From NCBI GenBank assembly GCA_003574685.1, contig QOCQ01000013.1:1-64000 (forward strand): 64,000 nucleotides of DNA, in the 5' to 3' direction. The DNA comes from Rhodospirillaceae bacterium SYSU D60007 (lineage in GTDB: Bacteria > Pseudomonadota > Alphaproteobacteria > Reyranellales > Reyranellaceae). The position numbers were made by a program, and so were the translations under genes. Position 1 is the stretch's first letter, and each line of letters starts with the position of its first letter. The notes under the pieces are model-generated. The model searched no databases. It was not told where the DNA came from and saw only the letters and a list, made by a program, of their open reading frames with translations. This document shows positions 57,412-64,000 of this stretch, one piece after another.

Positions 57412-58422
57412 CTAGCCGCGCTCCCATGGTCCGGGCGCCGATGCCGCGGGCGGCGGCAACGGGGCTGCCGGCTTTACGGCCGCGCCCAGCGCGTCGCGAA
57501 GCTGGCTGCCTTCCCTGGTCAGCTCTGCAAGGCCGCCCAGCGTGCCCATGATGCCGGTTGCCTCGACGGGCAGGAAGAACACCTTGCTGTTGTTCGACGA
57601 GCCCATCGCATGCAGCGCCTCGACGTATTTCTGGCCGAGGAAGTAGTTAATGGCCTGGGCGCCGCCGCTGCCGATCGCGGCCGTCACCACCTGCGTTGCC
57701 TTGGCCTCCGCCTCGGCGGCGCGCTCGCGCGCCTCTGCGTCGCGGAAAGCCGCCTCGCGCCGGCCTTCGGCCTGCAGGATCTGCGACTGCTTCTCGCCCT
57801 CGGCCTTCTTGATCTGCGCTTCGCGGAAGCCCTCGGCCTCCAGGATCTGCGCGCGCTTTTCGCGCTCCGCCTTCATCTGCCGCGCCATGGCCTGGACCAT
57901 GTCCTGCGGCGGGATGATGTCTTTCAGCTCGACACGCAGCACCTTGATGCCCCACGCGTTGGTGGCGTGGTCGATCACCGTCAGAAGCTGGTCGTTGATC
58001 TCGTTGCGCTTGGAGAGCACGTCGTCCAGCGCCATGCTGCCCATGACGTTGCGGATGTTGGTCAGGGCGAGATTGGTCATCGCCTGCACCAGATGGCGCA
58101 CCTCGTAGGCAGCGGCACGCGCATCGATCACCTGGTAAAAGGCCACCGCATCGACGGCCACGATGGCGTTGTCCTTGGTGATCACCTGCTGCTGGGGAAT
58201 GTCGAGCACCGACTCCTGCATGTTGATGCGCGCGCCTACGCGCTCGATGATCGGCACCATGAAATTCAGGCCGGGCCGCAGCACGCGCGTGTACTGGCCG
58301 AAGCGCTCGACGGTCCATTCCCAGCCCTGCGGCACCGTACGCACCGCCTGGAACAGGATCACAACCGCGATGACGACCGCGAGCACCGCAAACAAAAGAA
58401 GAACCAAGCCACCCGCGCTCAT
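57412..58422 (-). CDS. SPFH/band 7 protein (QmcA/stomatin-like)
   Basis: This 336-residue protein has an N-terminal membrane helix (residues 5-27), the band 7/SPFH domain (about 28-180, with VPQGWEWTVERFGQYTRVL and RVELKDIIPP), and an Ala/Glu-rich coiled coil (about 180-260) ending in a Pro-rich tail. It probably forms ring-shaped oligomers in membrane microdomains, working with the NfeD protein. GGAGG precedes the ATG. Confidence 0.92.
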   Translation of the reverse strand: MSAGGLVLLLFAVLAVVIAVVILFQAVRTVPQGWEWTVERFGQYTRVLRPGLNFMVPIIERVGARINMQESVLDIPQQQVITKDNAIVAVDAVAFYQVIDARAAAYEVRHLVQAMTNLALTNIRNVMGSMALDDVLSKRNEINDQLLTVIDHATNAWGIKVLRVELKDIIPPQDMVQAMARQMKAEREKRAQILEAEGFREAQIKKAEGEKQSQILQAEGRREAAFRDAEARERAAEAEAKATQVVTAAIGSGGAQAINYFLGQKYVEALHAMGSSNNSKVFFLPVEATGIMGTLGGLAELTREGSQLRDALGAAVKPAAPLPPPAASAPGPWERG

Positions 58423-58567
58423 CGCGTACCTCCCTCCTGTACCCCTGCGCCCCCCAATGGGCACCCAGGATCAAGCTAGCAGACTTGAGCGCATACTCAA
58501 AGCACCACTCCCTCGCGCGGAGGTCCTGGCGTAGGGTGTCGGTCTGCGTATCGAGCCGGAGTCTGCC

Positions 58568-60238
58568 ATGAGCGCCCCTGCCCCCTTCGAAACCCACAGA
58601 GTGGAGAACCAGGCCCGGCCGCTGGAGGACTACAACGTGTTCCGCGGCGATAGGGCGCTGGCCGAGGGAGTCTCGCGGGAGGGCGGCGGCTGGATCGAGG
58701 ACCGGGCCGTGGCGTTCGGCGCCCGCTGCGGGGCGGCGCCCACCATCCGCGAGGCCGAGCTGGCGGAGCGCTTCAGCCCGCAGCTTCGCACCCATGACCG
58801 CTTCGGCCGGCGGATCGACGAGGTCGAGTACCATCCGGGCTACCACGCCCTCATGACGATGGCTTTCGAGGCCGGCATCCATGCGCTGCCCTGGACCGAA
58901 AAACGGCGCGGCGCGCATGTCGCGCGCGCAGCGCTCTACATCCCGTTCAACCAGACCAATGACGGGCCGGCCTGTCCGCTGACCATGACCTTCGCCTCGA
59001 TCCCGGCGCTGCGCAGCACGCCGGACGTGGCGGACGAATGGGAGCCGCGCATCCTCGCCAGCGCCTACGATCCGCGGGCGCTGCCTGCCGGCGAGAAGCG
59101 CGCCGTCACCATCGGCATGGCGATGACGGAAAAGCAGGGCGGCTCGGACGTGCGCAGCAACACCAGCCGCGCGGCGCCGCAGGGCAACCGCGCGCCCGGC
59201 AGCGCCTACGAGATCGTGGGCCACAAATGGTTCTGCTCGGCGCCCATGAGCGATGCCTTCCTGGTGCTGGCCCAGGCGCCCGGCGGTCTGTCGTGCTTCC
59301 TGGTGCCACGCTGGCGGCCGGACGGCACGCGCAACACGCTGCACATCCAGCGGCTGAAGAACAAGCTGGGCAACCGGTCCAACGCCTCCTCCGAGATCGA
59401 GCTGCATGGCGCCTTCGGCCGGCTGCTGGGTGAGGAAGGCAGGGGCGTAGCCACCATCATCGAGATGGTGCGGCACACCCGGCTGGATTGTTCGCTGGGC
59501 TCGGCCGGCGTCACGCGCCATGCTGTGGCGCAGGCGATCAACCATTGCCGCGACCGTGCCGCCTTCGGGCGCAAGCTGATCGCGCAGCCGCTGATGACCA
59601 ACGTGCTGGCCGACCTTGCGCTCGAATCCGAGGCTGCGACGGCGCTGGCGCTGCGCGTGGCGCGCGCCTTCGACGAGCAAGCCGACGATGAGGAGAAGGA
59701 GCGTTTTGCGCGCGTGGTGACGCCGGTCGCCAAGTACTGGATCTGCAAGCGTACGCCGGCCGTGGCGTACGAGGCGCTGGAATGCCATGGCGGCAACGGT
59801 TTCGTCGAAGAGAGCGTGATGCCGCGGCTCTACCGCGACTCGCCGGTCAATTCCGTGTGGGAGGGCTCGGGCAACGTGCAATGCCTAGATCTGTTACGTG
59901 CCGTGGGGCGCGATCCGGCCTCGCTGGCCGCGTTTCTGGCCGAGGTCGGTCGGGCCAAAGGCAAGGACGGCCGACTCGACCGGTTCCTCGGCGACCTCAA
60001 GAAGGAGCTGGCAGATCTTGCCAACATCGAAACGCGTGCGCGCCGGCTGGTCGAGCGGCTGGCGCTCGCGCTGCAGGCTGCACTTCTGGTGCAGCACGCG
60101 CCGGCTTTCGTGGCCGAGGCGTTCCTCGCCTCGCGCATCGCCGGCGACCATGGCGGCGCCTTCGGCACCCTGCCCGCCCACATCGACACCGCCGCCATCG
60201 TCAGCCGCGCCGATCCGCTGGCCGCACAAGCAGCCTGA
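58568..60238 (+). CDS. aidB: AidB-like acyl-CoA dehydrogenase
   Basis: This 556-residue FAD enzyme belongs to the acyl-CoA dehydrogenase family and matches AidB. ENQARPLEDYNVF and HPGYHALMTMAFEAGIHALPW are AidB-type N-terminal motifs, MAMTEKQGGSDVRSNTSRA is the FAD-adjacent loop, and LECHGGNGFVEESVMPRLYRD lies at the active site. In E. coli AidB is part of the adaptive response to alkylating agents. No ada or alkA gene is nearby, so regulation here is unclear. Confidence 0.92.
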   Translation: MSAPAPFETHRVENQARPLEDYNVFRGDRALAEGVSREGGGWIEDRAVAFGARCGAAPTIREAELAERFSPQLRTHDRFGRRIDEVEYHPGYHALMTMAFEAGIHALPWTEKRRGAHVARAALYIPFNQTNDGPACPLTMTFASIPALRSTPDVADEWEPRILASAYDPRALPAGEKRAVTIGMAMTEKQGGSDVRSNTSRAAPQGNRAPGSAYEIVGHKWFCSAPMSDAFLVLAQAPGGLSCFLVPRWRPDGTRNTLHIQRLKNKLGNRSNASSEIELHGAFGRLLGEEGRGVATIIEMVRHTRLDCSLGSAGVTRHAVAQAINHCRDRAAFGRKLIAQPLMTNVLADLALESEAATALALRVARAFDEQADDEEKERFARVVTPVAKYWICKRTPAVAYEALECHGGNGFVEESVMPRLYRDSPVNSVWEGSGNVQCLDLLRAVGRDPASLAAFLAEVGRAKGKDGRLDRFLGDLKKELADLANIETRARRLVERLALALQAALLVQHAPAFVAEAFLASRIAGDHGGAFGTLPAHIDTAAIVSRADPLAAQAA

Positions 60239-60244
60239 AACCGG

Positions 60245-60400
60245 TCAGCAGAGGACGGCCTCGAAGACCCCGCGAACCTTCTCGACCACGGCGGTATCGA
60301 CCTCGGCGGAGGTCGGAAGGTTGATGCCGATGCGCGACAACTCGGCACTGTTGGGACACCACTGCGCATAAGCTGCGGGCTTCGGCGCGAATCCTGGCCG
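60245..60400 (-). pseudogene. C-terminal tail of a DegT/DnrJ aminotransferase
   Basis: Directly after the sulfotransferase stop codon, in the same frame, 51 codons read AAYAQWCPNSAELSRIGINL and PTSAEVDTAVVEKVRG up to a stop at 60245-60247. This is the usual end of DegT/DnrJ/EryC1/StrS sugar aminotransferases. No start codon or upstream catalytic domain is present. It is a relic, possibly left by replacement or deletion of a surface-sugar gene. Confidence 0.65.
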
Positions 60401-61501
60401 TCAGTAGCCGAAGCGGGCGGCGGTGGCCGACGTGATTTCGCGGATGGTGTTCCCCTCGGCCTCATCCAGGCCGGCCACGCAGTAGTCGGGGGCACGCAGG
60501 CGGTTGACCTGGGTTGAGATCCAGTCGGGGCCGGCGTCGAGCCCGGCATGCGCCAGCACGCGGCCAAGGGTTTCGGCTCCGCGACTACAGAGATCTTCGA
60601 AGCGGACCGGCAGCACGACAGCCCGCAAGGCAGCATCACGCGCGAGCCGGTCGGCTATCGTCGCATGCAGGAGATTCCAGTAGAGGCTCCACCCTTCGAC
60701 TTCGCGTTTTGCCTGCCAGAGGCGCTCGATCTCGGCGACCAGCGGCGTGTTTCCCGGGTTGATTGGCCTGCGGTCCAGACCGAACTCGAAATGACCGACG
60801 CGCTGCATGTAGCGAAGCGCGGCCGGGTGATCCCTTTCGGCTTCACTGAAGCGCCGGTGCTGGCGCATCAGCGACATGATATGCGATACCGGCTCGCGAA
60901 CGGGCAGGATGAAGCGCGCGTCGGGGAACATGCCGATCAGGGCGCCCAGGCGCACGATGTTGTAGTTACCCTTGGACAGATACCGGCTTCCGCTGCGCAA
61001 CCACAACAGCTTGCGGATGTGATCCCGGTAATGCGCCTCAAATCCCGGTGCCGCGCCGTTGCGATCCAGCGTGTTGTCGCGTTCCGGATCGTGGCAGTGC
61101 GGATGGAAGGCCATCCATAGCATTTCCTCGATCGCCTCGGGACTGTCGGGTGTGACCGGTATCCCGTCGCCATGGGCGCGATCGCGCGCCGTACCAGGGC
61201 GAGCGTAGAGACGTCGCGCGACACGATCCCAGAATACCGGCGCCAGAACTCCGGGATAGTCACGGTAGCGGTGCGTGACAGTGTCATCGTGGGCAGCAAG
61301 GCACTCCAGCAGGATCGTGCTGCCCGATCGCGCGAGGCCGCAGATGAAAATCGGTGCCCGGATCTCGATCTGCCGCAGCTCGTGCTCGAGTTGCCGCGTC
61401 TCGAAATTGCCGATGTGCCGCAGCAGCCGGGGCCGCCGCGCCAGCCATCCGCCCACAAGATCCAGCCACGGCTCGACATGAAATCCGGCGTGGACATTCA
61501 T
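60401..61501 (-). CDS. Sulfotransferase family protein
   Basis: This 366-residue PAPS-dependent sulfotransferase has the 5'-phosphosulfate-binding loop ICGLARSGST (residues 53-62) and the 3'-phosphate site RFILPVREPVSHIMS near 206. It is longer than average and no membrane segment is seen. It overlaps the membrane-protein gene by 4 bases and is the last gene of a cluster with an arylsulfotransferase. Possible acceptors are lipids or exopolysaccharides. Confidence 0.88.
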   Translation of the reverse strand: MNVHAGFHVEPWLDLVGGWLARRPRLLRHIGNFETRQLEHELRQIEIRAPIFICGLARSGSTILLECLAAHDDTVTHRYRDYPGVLAPVFWDRVARRLYARPGTARDRAHGDGIPVTPDSPEAIEEMLWMAFHPHCHDPERDNTLDRNGAAPGFEAHYRDHIRKLLWLRSGSRYLSKGNYNIVRLGALIGMFPDARFILPVREPVSHIMSLMRQHRRFSEAERDHPAALRYMQRVGHFEFGLDRRPINPGNTPLVAEIERLWQAKREVEGWSLYWNLLHATIADRLARDAALRAVVLPVRFEDLCSRGAETLGRVLAHAGLDAGPDWISTQVNRLRAPDYCVAGLDEAEGNTIREITSATAARFGY

Positions 61502-62220
61502 TGGAGCCTCGCTGCGCGCTTGATGAGCAACGACACGGCAATGAGCGTTCCCAGAAACAGCGCTTCCCAGCTCCCCAGCCAGCCAGGCGCAATATCGAGA
61601 TACCGCCGCACAGGCAGGCCGATGTCGATGCGTTCAGCCGGTCCGTCGGGGGCAAGATAGCCGATCGGGTTGCCGGCGACGAAATTCCACCAGACTCGCT
61701 TGTGGACGACCGGCACGGCCATGTGAAGCGGCACTGCCTGAACGACCTCGCCGTCCGCGTCGAGGATTTCGACCCGTGCAACACCGCCGCCATCCACCAC
61801 CCACCGGATATGCGCCGCAGGCGGCCGTACCTGCAGGACGGGTATCTCGTCCACCGGAGGAAAATCATACCCATAGCGGGCGTCGAGCCACGTCATCAGG
61901 CACAGCACCGGCACGGCGGCGGCCAGCACGGGGCCGATCACGAGCCCGATGCGTCCCAGCGCCACGGCAAGCAGGCGGCGGCTCACGGCCAGTCCTTCGC
62001 CCGCTCCGGTCTGCTCGTCGCGCAGCATGATCGTCAGCCGGTGCTGCTCGGCGATCGACCAGGCTATCCTGTGCTGCGGCGAGAGGAGGCCGTAGGTTCC
62101 CATCGACAGCAGCGCGGCTACTACCCCCCAGATGCCGAGGCGTGCCCAGGGCGGCAGGGCGCCAAGTGCGGCGGCATCGGCCCACGACAGCAGCGGCGAT
62201 GGCAGATCCAGCAGGCCCAT
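61498..62220 (-). CDS. Polytopic membrane protein of the sulfotransferase cluster
   Basis: This 240-residue protein has membrane helices at about residues 25-47, 88-112 and 215-235, and a periplasmic domain of about 100 residues with IPVLQVRPP and WWNFVAGNPIGYL. The region from SMGTYGLLSPQHRIAW to the second helix recalls EMC3/TMCO1-like (YidC superfamily) proteins, a weak resemblance. It overlaps the sulfotransferase by 4 bases and lies 9 bases after the AYVGPGAG protein, so it is part of the same operon. The function is unknown. Confidence 0.72.
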   Translation of the reverse strand: MGLLDLPSPLLSWADAAALGALPPWARLGIWGVVAALLSMGTYGLLSPQHRIAWSIAEQHRLTIMLRDEQTGAGEGLAVSRRLLAVALGRIGLVIGPVLAAAVPVLCLMTWLDARYGYDFPPVDEIPVLQVRPPAAHIRWVVDGGGVARVEILDADGEVVQAVPLHMAVPVVHKRVWWNFVAGNPIGYLAPDGPAERIDIGLPVRRYLDIAPGWLGSWEALFLGTLIAVSLLIKRAARLQ

Positions 62221-62229
62221 CCAGACTGC

Positions 62230-62478
62230 TCAGGAGTCGCGGTGCAGCGGCTCGGCAGCTGGCGGCCGCTCGGCCTTTCGCAGGCCCGCGCGCCGCGCCC
62301 GGCGCAGACGCAGAGGCAACAGGATCAGGAAGCCAATGGCAGCGGCTATAGCGGCCAAGAGCGCGCCGAAGGCAGCGAGCAGCCCCAGGCCGGCGCCCGG
62401 CCCCACGTAGGCCCAGGCCGGCATGGCAGGGATCCAGACCAGGACGGTCATCAGGCTCAGGCGCATCGTCCGGGACAT
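62230..62478 (-). CDS. Small AYVGPGAG membrane protein
   Basis: This 82-residue protein has a signal-type N-terminus cleaved near PAWA, then the conserved AYVGPGAGLG motif leading into one membrane helix, and a basic then polar tail. Proteins with this motif are short, unnamed, and seen next to sulfotransferase or phosphodiesterase genes. GAGGAGG lies 6 bases before the ATG at 62478, so this start is preferred over a GTG 18 bases earlier. Confidence 0.7.
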   Translation of the reverse strand: MSRTMRLSLMTVLVWIPAMPAWAYVGPGAGLGLLAAFGALLAAIAAAIGFLILLPLRLRRARRAGLRKAERPPAAEPLHRDS

Positions 62479-62524
62479 GCAGGCCCTCCTCTTCACACCA
62501 TCGGCGAAGCGCCGGCGGCCACCG

Positions 62525-63967
62525 CTAGTTCAATCCGAGACTGTCGCGAAACGCAGGCGTAAAGTCCCGCGTCGGGTCGAGCCGGTCGACCCAGAAAATG
62601 ATCGGGACACGGTTCTGGCGCGGCCCGCCGCGCACCGGGTTCACGAATTCCCAGACCACATCACCCTCCGGCGTCACCTCAAGGACGCGGCCGGCCATCG
62701 ATTCGACGATCAGGGTGTTGCCGTTGGCGAGCCGGTTCTGGCTCGATCGCGTCACGCTGTCGAGTGGCTCATCGGGGTGGTCGCCATAGCTCCATTCGAT
62801 CCTGAGACTGGGCGGATCGAACTCCAGCACGCGCGAGCGACCCGGGCCGCCGACGCCGCCCTCGTTGTCGAACAGCAGAATTCGGCCGGAAGGCAGCACC
62901 TCGGCATCATGCTGGCGAATCCACGGGCCGGTCATGACGGACACGAGGCGGTCGTTCTCCATGTCGAACAGCGCCAGCGTGCTGAGCTCGCGCAGCGACA
63001 CCAGCAGGTGGCCGGCGCGGCTGCCCGGCATACCGGCGACAGGCTGTGTCAGCACATGCACCGAATTGGCGTGCAGATAGTCGCCGTTGCTGGCGTGCGC
63101 CTGCCAGGACCCGAAATGCAGGCGCCGGCCGAAGCGCGACTGTGCGAAGGCGTTGATCAGCCACAACTTGCCCAGTTCCTGTCCGTCCGGCGACAGCCTG
63201 ACGACGAAATCGTCGATGCGCGGGCGGGTCAGGTGCTCGTGCTGCGGCACGATTGCCTGCGAAATCCGGTGCGTCAGCACGTAAATGTTGCCGGCCGGAT
63301 CGAAAGTGAAATCGTGATGGGCGTTTTCGAAGTAGCGCCAGATCGGCCGGCTGTTGCGATCGACCTTCACCAGACCGTAACCCCACGGCGTATCGCCGAT
63401 GGCGGTATAGAGCGCCAGCAGGTCGCCGTTGGGAAAGACGTGCGCCTTCTCGATGTAGATGAAGCGGTCGGGTCGCGGCTTCTTCACGCCGGCGCCCGGC
63501 TGCCACACCTGGCTGTAAGGGATATGCCACTCGTGCACGACGCGCCCGGTCATGTCGATCAGGAACGCGCGGTGATCGTGGCCGGATGTGTAAAGCGTCA
63601 GACCTGCCTGGGCGCGCGCGGCGTCGTGGCGGATCACCCCGCGCGCACTGGTGCGCGCCGGCTGCCAGAAATCGGTTTTCAGCGGATTGTTGTAGGCAAG
63701 CTCGCGGTCATACAGCGCCACGCCACCCTGAAACGCGCGGCGCAGCGGTTCTGCCGGAAAGGCGCGCACATACATCGCGAAGCTGCCGCCGACAAAGGCC
63801 AGAAAGGCGATGCAGACAACGGCCGCGACAGCGTACCAGCGCCCGGAACCCGCCCACAACGCTGCCGCTCGAACGTCCTCGCCTTCCGAGGACCGGCATG
63901 GCATACCCGACTCCATCACGCCCTCCAGGGCCGATCCCGGCGCGATGATGGTATTGATGATGCGCAC
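62525..63967 (-). CDS. Arylsulfotransferase (ASST) family membrane protein
   Basis: This 480-residue protein has one N-terminal membrane helix (about residues 42-65) and an extracytoplasmic beta-propeller. Its motifs HHDFTFDPAGNIYVLTHR, LHANSVHVL and SQNRLANGNTLIVESMAGRVLEV (key parts HHDF, HANSV, RLANGNTLI) match the Arylsulfotran_2 family. It is probably an envelope enzyme acting on sulfate esters or aryl alcohols. The frame stays open to the window edge, so the GTG at 63967 may not be the true start; ATG codons at 63916 and 63904 are alternatives. Confidence 0.82.
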   Translation of the reverse strand: MRIINTIIAPGSALEGVMESGMPCRSSEGEDVRAAALWAGSGRWYAVAAVVCIAFLAFVGGSFAMYVRAFPAEPLRRAFQGGVALYDRELAYNNPLKTDFWQPARTSARGVIRHDAARAQAGLTLYTSGHDHRAFLIDMTGRVVHEWHIPYSQVWQPGAGVKKPRPDRFIYIEKAHVFPNGDLLALYTAIGDTPWGYGLVKVDRNSRPIWRYFENAHHDFTFDPAGNIYVLTHRISQAIVPQHEHLTRPRIDDFVVRLSPDGQELGKLWLINAFAQSRFGRRLHFGSWQAHASNGDYLHANSVHVLTQPVAGMPGSRAGHLLVSLRELSTLALFDMENDRLVSVMTGPWIRQHDAEVLPSGRILLFDNEGGVGGPGRSRVLEFDPPSLRIEWSYGDHPDEPLDSVTRSSQNRLANGNTLIVESMAGRVLEVTPEGDVVWEFVNPVRGGPRQNRVPIIFWVDRLDPTRDFTPAFRDSLGLN

Positions 63968-64000
63968 GCGCCGAACTCCGGCAAAGGCGAGTCTGCCATT

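Overview
The window is GC-rich, densely coded DNA with many 4-base stop/start overlaps (ATGA, GTGA). It carries TRAP-type transport, a Bkd-type 2-oxoacid dehydrogenase, CueR/CopA, a CaiB-type CoA-transferase and dispersed inverted repeats of a style common in alphaproteobacteria. I read it as chromosomal DNA of an alphaproteobacterium, probably from the Hyphomicrobiales/Rhodospirillales side; the genus cannot be fixed from sequence alone. No rRNA, tRNA, CRISPR array or complete insertion sequence was seen.

Layout. 1-2.8 kb: two RTX proteins, one cut by the window edge and one a GH26-like glycosidase with an RTX tail. 2.9-5.9 kb: a TRAP transporter. 6-11.6 kb: a DUF2272 lipoprotein, a fatty acyl-CoA ligase, two membrane-anchored proteins with ribosomal L7/L12-like repeats, and a gamma-glutamyltransferase. 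11.6-15 kb: copA-cueR-DUF1801 behind a textbook CueR operator. 15.1-17.6 kb: an amidohydrolase start fragment, a CoA-transferase and an amidohydrolase. 18-18.9 kb: DUF4157 and DUF4168 proteins. 19-24.8 kb: the E1alpha/E1beta/E2/E3 complex with a thioesterase. 24.9-30.8 kb: a DUF808 membrane protein, a second gamma-glutamyltransferase, a vapB antitoxin with a collapsed vapC, an uncharacterised protein, a FAD oxidoreductase and a SnoaL-like protein. 31-36.3 kb: a luciferase-like oxidoreductase and a four-gene operon of coiled-coil protein, OmpA-domain membrane protein, Ras-like GTPase and class III cyclase. 37-40.4 kb: a peptidoglycan-binding-like protein, an enolase-superfamily protein, a small membrane ORF, a second copy of the uncharacterised protein and an orphan HTH regulator. 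40.5-45.5 kb: an orphan antitoxin with a ParE stub, then a McrBC-type type IV restriction system. 45.6-58.4 kb: housekeeping genes (guaA, GNAT, RsmB-like, guaB, rlmJ, nfeD/SPFH) mixed with a Rieske oxygenase, cytochrome c, ferritin-like lipoprotein, LysR regulator and acetamidase. 58.6-64 kb: an AidB-like dehydrogenase, a DegT aminotransferase tail, and a sulfotransferase/membrane protein/AYVGPGAG protein/arylsulfotransferase cluster.

The most interesting material is: the GTPase-OmpA-cyclase operon as a possible envelope-sensing circuit; the membrane-anchored L7/L12-like repeats; the decayed toxin genes beside intact antitoxins, close to a McrB with an inserted base-reader-like domain; the apparently leaderless copA transcript; and several families of inverted-repeat elements, one of which sits between E1alpha and E1beta while leaving an open frame across the gap.
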